Below the pieces are notes generated by a model, which was not told where the DNA came from, did not search any database, and was given only the letters and a program-made list of their open reading frames with translations. Positions 20,825 through 32,861 of a DNA stretch of 64,000 nucleotides are shown one piece after another (within the stretch, counting starts at the first letter, position 1; every line of letters starts with the position of its first letter). Both the position numbers and the translations under genes were made by a program. Origin of the DNA: Candolleomyces eurysporus (taxonomy: Eukaryota; Basidiomycota; Agaricomycetes; Agaricales; Psathyrellaceae); contig JANBPK010000774.1 in the NCBI GenBank assembly GCA_027579435.1, positions 124,001 to 188,000 on the forward strand, given 5' to 3'.

Positions 20825-23800
20825 TCAGAGTCCAAAGTGAACATAGGGAGCCCAGAGATGGAATTCCGAATCACCGGTACGCTTCCTCAGTTGTTGGACA
20901 GCGTGATGGAGAGCGTAGGCAGTCTGTTCTACGTTCAGCTTATTCCCTCCTTCGATTTCTCCACCCTTGGCCAACAGATTCCGATAAAAATCTTCAGCAA
21001 ATTGGGGAGCGTGGTTGTCGTTGATCGACCACATAGTCCCAACAACGCCTCGGTAACCTGCCGCGAGCATCCCAGCGGCGAGATGAGCAGACTCTTCACT
21101 AAGTTCAACATCGCCGGTACTTGTCTCACAGGCGGATAGGAAAGCGAACTCGGCGTGCTTCAAGTTCGATTTGGTGATGATGGCGGCGAGCTCGAGTCTT
21201 CCATCGGCAAGTGCGAAGCCACTTTTGAGAGGCTGCTCTGCGTCTTGAGTGCCATGGCAAGCTAGATGAATCCAGCTGCAGCTCTCCATCGCCTCAAGGA
21301 ATTCTGCGCACGTCGCTTCTTTGTCTTCCAGGCGTTGAAGTCTGAGTGAGGGGCTATTGACGACCTCAGCGATTTTGTTAATTTCTTCCTTGGTGCCAGG
21401 GATCTTGGTAAGGCCATGTGCGTTGGCTTGGCTCAATAGGCACATTCCGGCTTTGTCCTCTGGAATAGGACAGGTTTTCCGTGCTCGATCTGTCAATACA
21501 GAGACAGTTGGAATGTAGGAGGAGACAGCGTAGTCAAAGACGCTCTCAGAAGTGGTGCCTCCATATATCCCAGCGGCGTGAAGAGGAAGTGATGTCAACG
21601 GTCCAGTGGGACACCACCATATCCTAGTACTCGGGGCTTCAGAGCGCTGTGAGGGGTTGTTTGAGTGTTCTGTACATCGTATAATTTACGGTTGGAGACT
21701 TACTGGGAACGCTAGCGCGTCTAAAATTGGCTTCACGATCCCTTTCCACAGTTCCCGAAGAATTCCCCTAAAGGCTTCCGAGAGCGATTTCTCGCAGGCC
21801 GGACGGATAGCTCGTTCCATCTCTCCCCTTTGACGGAGCTGGCTTTCCAATAACGACGATCGCAAACGGTCCCGGAGCTGTTCAGCTCTTTTGACTGAGA
21901 AGTTGGGTAGTGGGATGTGCAGAGGTTCATCCAGGCCGGGGATGAGGAAGATTGCATGAAATTCTGAGTAAGCGTGAACAATGACCACTGGACCAGAGGC
22001 AGGGAGATTCTTGAACCGGACACCGGAGGGTGGTGGCTGAAGAAAGTTTTCAAGCCCGGGAACTGTCGTTCGGATGGTCTCGATGAGCTCTTGGCGTTGC
22101 TTGACCAATTTTGTGTGCATTATTTCCATCGCTTGGGAAGAGCTTTGCTCCTCTATTATAGCCGATGGTCGCCCAAATTCATGAGCCCTACCACCATAAA
22201 TCTCCAAGTCCCGCGAGATGGCCTCGAGGCGAGAAGCAAGGGCAGGATTGTGTGAACGCAACTCGTCAAGTGGACTACGCAAGCTGTTGATCTGAGTCCA
22301 CACTAGTCCCCTCCCTCGCTCAAGCCACTCCAATGCTTTTTCAACTTCCCCGAGCCCGATGGCGGCATTCGAAGCTAATAGAATATCCTTCGATACCTTC
22401 CAGACCTTCAAACGCTGATGGCGTTTGTCCACAGTTATCTCCAGCCCCGTCAGTTGAGTCGTTGAATGAACAATAATCTCTGCTGCACCGATTACGTCCT
22501 GCGACCTCAGCTTTGTCTGGGTGTTCATTGCTTCGAGCCATATTCTGGCAGCCTTCAGACGATCCTGGGGCGTTCTGAAATGTAACGCTGCGCGAGAGAA
22601 ATGATGCAATGCCTTCTGGATGTGGTGGGAATCCCCGTCTATCTGATGCAAAGCCTGGTACCCAAGGCCAAGGCAAAGATGCACCGGCGCGTTGTCATCT
22701 TCTACGAAAGCTGAGCATTGTCGCAGAAGGAGGATTCCTTCTCTCATGCGGCTGGGGTCGCTTCGAAATTTCAACTGCAACAGCAACGTCACTGCAAGTA
22801 GTGCGGTGCATTCCAACTGAATACCTATTTGCGAACTCATGCTTCTTGCTGTCTCCTCCGCGAACGATAGCATGTGCGACAGGTCTCCGTCCGGATTGTC
22901 TGGGAATCGGCGGTCAATGATATGTTGGTAAAACCAGTTGAAATCTTCACGTAGATTCTCCTGGAGCTTTGATGCCGGATCCAGAAGGTCATGAATGTCG
23001 TCGGTCTTTCCGAGAGACAAAAAGTGAAACGCAAGCTTCCGCAAAGTAGCAGAGACTATAGCTTGGGTGTCACTGTCCTCAGGAGGGATTCCAGCTGCAC
23101 AGGCAACAAGTATCGATCGTGCCTCCCTCAGGGACTCCAGGTCATCATATTCACAGCCATATTGACATAGAATACGGGCTAGGATGACTTTCATGCCGTA
23201 CCCCTTGCCTCCATAACCAGTGCGGGATGTCCACTCTCGCTGATAGTAAAGAGCCTCCTTGATATCGATAAGGTTACGAGAGTTTTCAAACCGTTCGGCA
23301 AGCTCAATGGCAAGGAGGCCTTCGACCAGCGCCAACTCTCGAGCGAGCGCAGGCAGAGGGGCGGCTATGACTTCCTTCAGACTTGCTATCCTTTCATCCA
23401 ACACCTCACCACTAGAGTATTCTTTGGAGAGGATTGACACTATAGCAAGATACGGACGTCGGACAGACAAGCTCGCTTGAAGAGGATGGTTCTTTGGGAG
23501 TAGCTCGATTGCCCGCTTGTTTCGCATCAAGGCATCCCTCCAGTTCCTGTTTAGCATGAGCTGTCCGGGCTTGTGAAGAGTGAGGTATTCATTGAAGGCT
23601 AGCTGTGGATCTCCGTCCAATGCCATTTCCGCCGCTACTTTTGCTGCCGCCGGATCTTCAGCATGGGTACCCTCAGAGAATTTCCCGGCAAAGGATGCAA
23701 ATAATTGAGCTCGTCGAAGCTTGTCCACACCCGTGCGCAGCTCAGTGATGCATTGTACCATTGTCAGTTCGTTGAACTGACCGCTTGATGCTTCATCGAG

Positions 23801-25417
23801 GAGCGACGTAATGTCGTTGAGACAATGATCTAGAGACTGTGCCGGGCTGACGGTGCATTTAATCATAGCCAACGCGAGCATCCCAAGCATGGCGATCCGA
23901 GGGGGACTGTCTGGGAGAGTGGAAGACAGGAGATCCTTGGCGATGGTCACCGTTTCTCTCAGCGCCTGTAGGGTTCCTGCGTTTCCGAGAAGCTCCCAGA
24001 ATCCCATACATTTCATCGCCCGAAAGTATTCTTGATCCCGGATTTGATGGCGAGGTTGGTCTGGTGCGTCCGTTTGTTAGCACATGTTGCTTAAATATTC
24101 TCTAATAGTACTTGCCCTTGGACAGTAACGACAAGTATCGCAGCCTGCATTGGATATCATCCACAGTTTGGTGCTCTTTCCCAAGCGGGGGGGGAGTCAA
24201 CTAAGGTACCATTCAGCACCGACAAACCACATCGATAATTGAGACACATACCATCAGCAGGGCTGTCCTCAGGTAGTTGATGCCCGCATAGATGGAAATA
24301 AGTCAGATCGCCCAAGTTCTCCGATGTAACCACAATGGTGATCTGGCGGACGTTCTTCGACCTGGTATTGAACGATAGTCGTTAACTTGGTCAAAATGTC
24401 TACAAAAGGTCAAGCGGAACCTACAGCTTGACGAAACCGTAATGTTTCCACGTCCGATCGGATACATGGTTGAGGTGGCATTGCTGAATATTGCCTCCAG
24501 GTGCCTGAAAAATGAACATGGACAAGGCACCCGCCTTTGAAACCAGCGTTTCCAAATACTCAGACGGAAATTCGATCCTGAGATCTACTAAAATGAGCGA
24601 TGAAAGGGTGAGTATCATCATAGCCTTACCTCTGAGGCTCTTTGAATGACCCTGTTTGAGGTCTTGGCCAGGTGACGGGGCGACAGGCGGGATAAGATGC
24701 TGTGGAAATGCCTCGATATGCCGGGGTAAGTCCCCAGCTGACGCCCGATTGCCTAGTTGGGGCACAATGTTCGGCCTGTGGTGGGGGCTTCCGCCTACGT
24801 CTTCATGATATATCTCTCTGGAACGGAGTTAATATATGTCTTCTAAAGGAGTCGAAGACACTTGCGTATTATCCTTCTCAGCTCTACCAGCAGATTCCCT
24901 TGATTCACTCGACAAGGGAACCTCTGCCACTGGGCCCGAAGAGTTTGAGGATCCTTCCCCACGAAGTACGTCCACAACTCGCGGCTTTCTCATGGCTAAC
25001 GGAAAGTATTCCTCCCTTTCCTCAGGCATTAGAGAGACACGCCTCTTCCCTTTTAGATCTGAAGAAGGCTCGTTGATAGTGAGAGCGGTGGGTTGAGGGG
25101 TCCAAGACATCGTAGTCGGTAGTATGGAAGCTTGGGTAGAGCCTGGAAGCGCTGCTGATGGTAAACCTTCATCGTCCATCATTGCGTTCACGATTGCGAC
25201 CCTTGAGTTACGTGAACGTCAAATTCAAGCAATAGAAGACAAGAGAAACGACGTACGCATCTTCTTTAGAAATTCCGGCTAGAGGTCCGCCTTCCTGGAT
25301 CAGGTTTTCGGCAGTGAAAGATACTAGATGCGTCTTCATAGAGTCCGACAACCCGCCTTCTTCAGGCAGGTTTCTTGGCCCAAAGTGAGGGTTAGAAAGG
25401 GGGTTGTCTCTTGACAT
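20825..25417 (-). CDS. C2-like/TPR/CHAT-domain protease, copy A
   Basis: Multi-exon minus-strand gene. The first exon (25417-25257, MSRDNPLSNP...) joins one at 25201 that runs to about 24830. A middle part near 24765-24425 carries a C2-like segment (LTLSSLILVDL, GDLTYFHLCGHQLPED in the next exon 24361-24252). Then come 24200-24116, a GC-AG intron (24061-24115), a long TPR-like helical exon 24060-21704, and the CHAT exon 21646-20825 with RIWWCPTGPLT. Catalytic His is in HLACHG (codon near 21254-21256) and Cys in LSACETSTG (near 21128-21130), so the caspase-like dyad is present. CHAT proteases process partner proteins; fungal partners are mostly unknown. The junction between 24830 and 24765 is unresolved, and an eight-C run at 24187-24194 shifts the frame unless seven Cs is correct. 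Confidence 0.75.
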
Positions 25418-25429
25418 GCCCAATAGGGA

Positions 25430-28400
25430 TACGTTCTCTATACTGTATTTTTCCGTGAGCTGGAAACAGTCCGCAGGCGGCGATGGGACGGGCTGAGTAA
25501 GTCACGAGGAGGTAGATGAAATGGAGCGTCGTTGAAGGATACAGAAAGGTTCCAGGCGAAAGGGAGGTGATAAAGCAGTGGAGGTCGAAGAACAATTTAT
25601 AGTTGCTTACGACAGTGTTGATCATTAGACCAGCAGGAATACAATAACACAGATCAGGGGCACAAACTTTTACAGCTATGTATGAGAAAAACGGTTTAAC
25701 TGCATGGCCGTCCCAGTCGCCGGAATATAAAATGCACAGCATCGTTGAACACCATCCGTTAGGACATGTGGCAGTCCTTAAAGGGACCTTGTGCCGTTTA
25801 TATGAATACGAATATGCGGTCTCAGCCTGTCCATCGAGAGTCATGCAAAACAATAGCACCACCGTCAGATCATTCGAACCACAATCTCGGTTCTACAGCT
25901 GTGCTTTCAGTGGAAAAACAGCAGGTGAGATAAAATTGGATTCGGCGAGCCCGATTTCCCTCAAGCTGTCGCTGGTGGCCGATGGGACAAGAGATGAAGC
26001 CTGTCGGGCGCCCGCGGCATGGGTTTGATGCAACCTCGGGCAGGACGGGTTTCAGGAGGCACGAGGGACCATTGTTACTTGTAAATTGAGTCGACCAAAT
26101 CAGGATCGATTGACGGTGCCATGTTGCCGTTCATTGTATTGGTAGTGAAGGACTGCTGTGTTTGCTTTGCGATGACTTGCCGCCCAAGACATACCAAAAA
26201 GAGGGTCCATTTACAGTCTCGCCGAATAATTGAATAGTCCGATCCATCAGAGCATAGCCCGTCTCCGATTTCTATCCTTTCGAGCTCGAGTTGATTCTTC
26301 CTCGACACGTTCGCTTCAAGTTAACTTCAAGTCAGCGGCAAGTCAGCATCAAGCTGGAATCAAGTTGGATACAAGCTAGCGTAAGTTGGCTTGTGCCGTA
26401 GTTGTTCGTCCACATGCCCTGTGTCATCCAAACTCTGAGCGTGGTGAACGCAATGAGGAATCTTTAGCAGATGTTCGGTGTATTTTGTGTCTTCGCACTC
26501 GGCATGTTTCTTGTATCAAGGCATCGTTATCGGAAGGGTTTGACCACTACAAACTAATCATGAGTGACAACAACTGACAGCACAGCACCGGAGGGCGAGG
26601 GAAGATACAGGCCGGTCACAAGCTATTATTCATGTCTGTCGATGTGGTTGTCAAGCAGTGTCGGGTAAGTACCCTGTCTCTATCAAAACGTGCTGGACTT
26701 ACACATTGACTGTTTTAATATCTAAATCTACCAGGCGACCTGCAATCGGGTACGCATCCTTCGAGACTCGCCGAGATATCGACAAAAGGGTGTAAATGGG
26801 CACACTAGCGGAAGTAATGAGTGAGTCTCGTGTGGACAATAGAGACGTTACACACATATATAGACTCTGGCATTGATCGTCCTGACGTTCGCACAGCTCT
26901 GGGCGAGTCTTGTGCAAAGGGAGGGGTATTGAGTGACGAACAGAAAATACTCAAAGATTACGTCGAGGCAGAATCTGAGAGAAGAAAGACCAGTGAGCGT
27001 TTGTTGAGTTCCTAATTTGAATACTGAGTACTCATCAACTAGTCGTTGGAGAACGCATGAGCACGTTTCCTGCCTTTCCTTAGGCGGATGCCCTGTTTCT
27101 GCTTCGCAATCCCTTGACTAAATCACTCAAACGACCTCGCAGATGCCGATCCTAGGCCCAGATGCTCAACGCAATCTTTTCATTCGAAAAGGAGTCTTGA
27201 AATGGTTTAGAACGACCGAGTATCCTGAGGTGACAAACACGGAAGAAAATCGGACAGGCGGAGACTCGTTATGTACTCGGCTCAATCGGGGTCACTCACA
27301 GAATCCCATTTCATCGTACAGGAACGCACTCACCACACCCGTCTCTCCTCAACGGACGGCAAGGCGCAGCCGCCGGGTCGCTTCAGGCATTGTGCTTTCA
27401 GTTTGATTCATTTATTGAGTTCCAAATATCGTCGTGGTCCTCGAAACTGAGGGTGGTTAAGGCAATGTGATTTATCGCTCGACCGAAGTAGTGAGCTGAC
27501 CGTTTAACAGTTGGCCCAAACATCCGGCTGGATGAGTGGTCCGTCCGCTCGATGGCCGGTACTGTTGCGGTTGGTGTAAGCGGAGGCTTGAATGAGAGTA
27601 ACGAGGCTGACAGTGGCCGTGAGCTTGTGCGTCGCCATCAACGTCTTGATGTCCAGGGTCAATAGCGTGAGGTAGATTTCCTCCACGATATCGACAAGGA
27701 GGTTGAGACCGTGGCGGATACTGACTTCCGTCAGTCGCTATCATCTTCGGCGTCCAGGGTCTGTTTAGTTGACCAAGTGCAACCTCCAATACCAAGAGAA
27801 AGAATAGACCCAATTGGTCTTCCAGGGCAAGGGAGGGGCGGTGGCCATTGGTGATTTCACAGAGAGAATGAGATATGGAAGGTTGAGAAAAGACAAGGGG
27901 AATAGTCTGGAATTGAAGTGATTGGTAGGTAGGTTGGTTGGTTGGTGCTCGACGCTCGCCTTCGGGCCAATAACGAAGCAAACCGTTCGGGATCTCTGGG
28001 AGGGGCGAAGGGGAGGGAGGAAACAATTGGTAGAAGAATAGTGCATCTTGCAGGATGTATAGCTTATATGAAAAACAAGGAAAGGTGCCAGCACAAGGGA
28101 AAAGAATGGGAGGAAGGTAACGTACCCGATGACCTCACCGTCTTGCCTTATTCGAGACCTACCCAACGGATTCCAACCACCCTGCAAGCAAGAGTCTCTC
28201 CCTACTCAAACGCAAACGTCGTGGAAAGCTACTGACCAACGAGGTCGGAATGAAGCGAAGCGAGGCGTGCAAAGCGACGGTGAGAGAGTAGTAAGCAAAC
28301 CAACGTCGACGGGCCAGTTGAGATTGCGGATGACACCCAGGCCCCACTAAAAGGCGTGCCCGTACCGAGCATACANCCCCATCTGGAGCCCCTCTTGGGA

Positions 28401-29060
28401 GCGTTCTACGTCGATGTGGGCTTTGAGGACGGCAGTGAATACAATTCCGATCGTGGCTTTGGTATCAAAGCGATGTGGACCTTGAGATATTTATTATTTA
28501 CACTTATTTATTTTCGGTCTCTTAATGATGCGACTTACATCAGATCAGACAAAGTTAATAGTGGCTTGGTAGTGGCCATAGCCCCCCCCGCTACCTTGCA
28601 CAACCGGTCAGTGCCATGTTATTTAATCATGCAAAACCAGAAAGCGGGTAGGCAAAATCTTACAAGGGAGGTTGCAGTCGGTTGGCTCGACGAGAAATTC
28701 GGCCACTACAGGTTGAAGACTTTCTGACCATCAGTGGCAGGGTGACTCGGACGCTGAATAAATCGATGCAGTAAAAGGTTAGTTTCGCTGCATACTCTTG
28801 TAAAATTCACCTCGACTCCCAGGTGTCGTCGTTTTCACTGCACCCTGCCCGTCGTTATCTGGGAGAACCGCGAGGATCCACTGATGCCCCTTACTTAATA
28901 ATAGATTGACTATCATCTGTTGTTGTTAAGGTGGCAATGCAGACGACTGAAGCACCCCTTTTGTGATCGGTGGTTTAGAGCAGGTACTCTATAGACCCAG
29001 TACCTAAGGTAGCGGGAATTCAATTTCTGACAACTACAATGTCTCCGATAACACATTTAA
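25430..29060. other. duplicated region with decayed open frames, no firm gene
   Basis: This stretch has many short open frames, several of which have counterparts in unit B. They include a plus-strand frame at 27143-27406 beginning MPILGPDAQRNLF (B: 34520-34783), a minus-strand frame at 26075-26308 ending DPDLVDSIYK (B frame-shifted), and a minus-strand first-exon-like start at 28187. Comparison of the units shows frameshifts and many amino-acid changes, so constraint looks weak. They may be remnants of one or two multi-exon genes that I cannot reconstruct or name. An N at 28376 precedes a C run. Confidence 0.4.
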
Positions 29061-29149
29061 AAAAACATTTATAGGAAGGTGTTGGCTCAACTGGAACCGT
29101 CAACGAGCCAACAGTTCCCCCCCAGCGCCGTTGCCTGCAAGCCAACCCC

Positions 29150-29660
29150 ATGCAGCCTATTAGCCTCGCAATTTTGGGCGCCCTCGCCGCCTTTGCCACT
29201 CAGGCAGGCGCAACACCCACTAACCCTGTGTTTCCTCGTGCTTCTCCTCAACCGTGCACGCAGAGGTACGTCTGCCCAGAGCCCAGGCCCTATCCGGACA
29301 CGCCGGACACTGGCGACGACCCTGGCCCAACCCGTTTCAAGTGTCGTATCGGCTGGAGCTCGAGTGATCCAAATTTCGCTTTCTGCATTTACGAGAAGGT
29401 AAGTCACCCCTGTTTCTGGTCCCTTGTTGCTCAAGGCCACATGTATTCGCGCTTGCTAACACGTACGAACGTAGGATACGGGCGTTCTAGTTGGTTCCAC
29501 GCCCGGCGGAGTCCAAAGCTTATGCTGGGAAAGCGGGCGGCCTAATCCTCAATGTTCCAACCCCTCTCGACGTGCACTTCCAGTTCGCCGAAACGCGGAA
29601 CCCCTGCAACCTGCGTCTCCTGTTTTGATGGAACGATTTACCAAGGCGAAGAGGAAGTAG
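29150..29660 (+). CDS. small secreted six-cysteine protein SSP3
   Basis: Two exons, 29150-29398 and 29475-29660, with a gtaagt...gtag intron, giving 144 residues without frame breaks. The signal peptide core is ISLAILGALAAFATQAGA. Six cysteines sit in SPQPC, YVCPEPRPYP, FKCR, FCIYEK, LCWESG and NPQC, as in the other paralogs. The tail is basic and ends KAKRK. A cattTATAgg box lies about 80 bp upstream. Its closest relative is SSP4 in the tandem unit B, so this pair arose from the local duplication. Function unknown. Confidence 0.75.
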
Positions 29661-29920
29661 ATGTTCCAAACATCTCTCCCTTTACGAGGACTCGGAGGAC
29701 TGTCGGTTCACGTTTGGACTATTCCGTCTATGAACAAGCCATCGATAATTTTTTATAGGACATATTGTTCATTTATATCCCTGTACACGGACCCTGTGCC
29801 TCTAACGCTAATACCTGCTCACTGGCCCTTAGCACTTTGACGTTTTTCTCTACTGATGTTCGTTACTGTTATTGATTTTCTTGCGGAGCTCTAAGTTGGG
29901 CGTTTGTAACGGTCTAATAC

Positions 29921-30245
29921 CTACTTGATGTTACTGACTTTAATAGATTCGAATTTATGCATTAGTGCGTCGGTCGAGTCGCACCTCTGGGCACCAGCGT
30001 GACACCACATCCTGTGGAGGTACTCTTTATTCTTCCCTTGCTCACGACCAGGAACGAATTGCTTCACCATTTCGAATCCAACTAGGCTCGGTCGCTCAGG
30101 TCTGCGGGAAACAGGGAGCCCAACTGCATTGAAATTCTCAAACAAGCATCGCTTCATTTCATCTTTACCTGTCGGATCGCGAGGTAATATCTACTTGCGC
30201 TCTGTCCATTGGAACATCGAATGACAATCTCCCTCCAACTCTCCT
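29921..30245 (-). pseudogene. unknown gene relic at the duplication junction
   Basis: Minus-strand open frame reading KRCLFENFNAVGLPVSRRPE, homologous to the frame at 37190-37450 (EAMLFEDFGAVGLPILREL). The upstream part, IQESWREIVIRCSNG, is in another frame here but continuous in unit B. I do not know the family. It abuts the tandem-duplication junction at 30250, where the CHAT fragment begins. Confidence 0.4.
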
Positions 30246-30249
30246 GAAT

Positions 30250-32861
30250 GGTCATCTTCTACGGAGGCTGAACATTGTCGCAGAAGGAGAGTTCCTTCTC
30301 TTATGAGGCCGGGGTCCCTTTGAGATTGCGATTGCAACATCAGCGACATCGCAAGTAGAGCGGTGCCTTCCGAATGACTACCCATGTTGCGTCTCCCTAT
30401 CTCCTCCGCCAACGAGAGGATGTGCGACAGGTTCTCGTACGGATCGCCTGGGAGTGAGCAGTCAATGATATGTTGGTAAAGCCAGTTGAACTCTTCACGT
30501 AGCTTCTCCGGGAGCTTCGATACCAGATCCTGAAGGTCATGCATGTCGTCAGTCTTCCCAACAACTAGGAAGATCAACGTAAGCTCCCGTAAAGTATCTA
30601 AGAATATAGCTTGGCTGCCACTGTCCTCGAGAGACATACCACCTGCACAGGCGGCGAGCATTGACATTGCCTCCCTCATTGCCCCCCTGTCATCATATTC
30701 ATTGCCATATTGACACAGAATACGGGCTAGGGTAATTCGCATGCGGTACCCCTCGTCACGATCTCCGGCGGCGGATATCCATTTTCGCTTGTAATAAAGA
30801 GCTTCGTTGATATCGACAAAAGAGCTTCGTTGATTTCATCCAATTCCTCAGGACTATTAGGATATCCGTTGGAGAGGATCGATCCTATCGCAAAACACTG
30901 ACGTCGGGCCGACAAGCCCGCTTGAAGAGGATGGTCCTCAGGGAGTAGCTCGGTTGCCCGCTTGCTTCGCATGAAAGCACCCTCCCAGTCCCTGTCTGGA
31001 GTCTGCTCTCCGGACTTGTAATGAGCGAGGAATTGATTGAAGGCTAGCAGTGCATCCTCGTCCAATGCCATTTCCGCCACCACTCTTGCTGTCGCCGGAT
31101 CATCAGTGTGAGTGCCTTCAAAGAGTCGCCCGGCAAAGGCTGTAAACGATTGCGCTCTTCGAAGCTTGTCGACACATGCGCGTAGCTCGGTGATGCAGTG
31201 GACCATCGGTGGTTCGTGGAAATGAGCGCTTGATGCTTCATCAAGCAGCGACGTCATATCGTTGAGATCATGGTCGAGAGACTGCGCCGAGTGGACGGTG
31301 CATTGAGCCCTAGCAAGCACCAGCGTATAAAGCATTAAAGTTCGGCGGGGACTGCCTACGAGAGCAGAAGACAGGAGATCCTTTGCGGTGGTCACGATTT
31401 CGCTCAGCGCCTGTGGGTTTTTTTCGGTTCTGAGAAGCTTACAGAGCTCTATACCTGCCATCGACCGAGAGAATTCTTGATCCCGGATTCGATGGTAAGG
31501 TTGGTCTGATGCGTCCGTTTGTCAGCACGTATTAATATTACTTGAATACTCTCTGATAGCACTTGCCCTTGGACAACAGCGACAAGTATCGCAGTCTGCA
31601 TTTCATCTCGTCCAGAACTTGGTGTTCTTGCCCAAGTGGGAGGGAGTCAACTAAGGTAACATTCAGCACCAACAAACCATATCAATAATTGAGACACGTA
31701 CGATCAGCAGGGCTGTTTTCATGTAGCTGATGTCTGCGTAGATGGAAATACGTCAGATCGCCCAAGTTCTCCGATGTAACCACAATGGTGATCTGGCGGA
31801 CGTTCTTCGGCCTAGTATTGAACGATAGTCTCAGAATTTCTACAAAAGGTCAAACAGAACCTACAGGTTGACGAAACCGTAATGTCTCCATGTCCGATCG
31901 GATACATGGTTGAGGTGGCATTGCTGACTATTGCCTCCAGGTGCCTCAAAGACGAACATGGACAAGGCACCCGGCTTCGAAACCAGCGTTTCCAAATACT
32001 CAGGAGAAAATTCGATTCTGAGATCTACTAGGATGAGCGACGAAAGGGTGAGTATCATCATAACCTTACCTTGAGGCTCTTTGAGTGACCCTGTTTAAGG
32101 ACGTGGTCGGGTGGCGGGGTGACGGACGGGATAAGATTTTGTGGAAATGCCTCGATATGCTGGGGTAAGTCCCCAGCCGCCGCCCGATTGGTTAGTTGGG
32201 GCACAATGCTCGGCCTGTGGCGGGGGCCTCCGCCTACGTCTTCATGAGATATCTCTCTGCAACGGAGTTAATGTATATGCTTCGAAGGAGGTCGAAGACA
32301 CTTATGTGTCCTCCTCAATTCTAACAGCGGATTCCTTTGCTTCACTCGACAAGGGACCTTCTGCAACTTGGTCCCATGAGTTTGAGGATCCTTCCCCCCC
32401 GAAGTACGTCCACAACTCGCGGCTTTCTCATGGCTAACGGAAAATATTCCTCCCTTTCCTCAGGTACTAGAGAGAGACGCCTCTTTCCTTTAAAATCTGG
32501 AGAAGGCTCGTTGATGGTGAGAGAAGTGGGTTGAGGGGTCCAAGGCATCGTAGATGGTAGTCTGAAAGCTTGGGTAAAGCCTGGAAGCGTTGCTGTCGGT
32601 ATATTGTCATCGTCCATTATCGCGTTCACGATTGCAGCCCTTGAGTTACGTGAACTTTAAATTCGAGTAATAGAAGACAAGTGAAACGACTTACGCATTT
32701 TCTTTAGAAATTCCAGCTAGGGGTCCACCTTACTGGATCAGGTTTTCGGCAGTAATAGATACTAGATGCGTCCTCATAGAATGCGATAACCCATTCTCTC
32801 CAGCCAGGTTGCTTGGCCCAAAGTCAAGGCTAGGAAGGGGGAGAGAGCTGTCTCTTGACAT
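30250..32861 (-). pseudogene. truncated C2/TPR/CHAT protein, copy B
   Basis: The 5' half of a second CHAT gene. The start region at 32861 (MSRDSSLPLPSLDFGPSN) is homologous to copy A. The first exon has an in-frame TAA at 32730-32732 where copy A has GAA, the next exon is frame-shifted, and the gene stops at the duplication junction in the middle of the TPR exon, reading 18 foreign residues before a stop at 30191. The whole CHAT catalytic domain is absent. The C2-like part (31861-32061) and the TPR part are still recognisable, including the GC-AG intron (31506-31566). It cannot encode an active protease. Confidence 0.8.

Larger units (their letters stand above)
22694..30249. repeat. direct tandem duplication, unit A
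   Basis: Unit A of a direct duplication whose second unit is 30250-37410. Collinear landmarks: the 5' half of the CHAT gene, the 25-29 kb region with small open frames, the SSP3 gene and the minus-strand relic after it. The left boundary (gtcatcttctac at 22694) falls inside the long CHAT exon. Boundaries were located by comparing the two units by eye; small indels are present, including about 160 bp near 27694-27857 that is absent from unit B. Confidence 0.8.

Noticed and set aside
22341..22676. 111-codon open frame inside the TPR exon of the CHAT gene
   Set aside because: Alternative-frame shadow of a long, well-supported exon.
26075..26308. Conserved small protein gene in both tandem units
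   Set aside because: Unit B has a frameshift, and the shared part shows many amino-acid changes relative to its length, so constraint is not evident.
20825..30249. CHAT protease paired with a gasdermin-like target
   Set aside because: No gasdermin-like fold or motif could be recognised in any neighbouring open frame.
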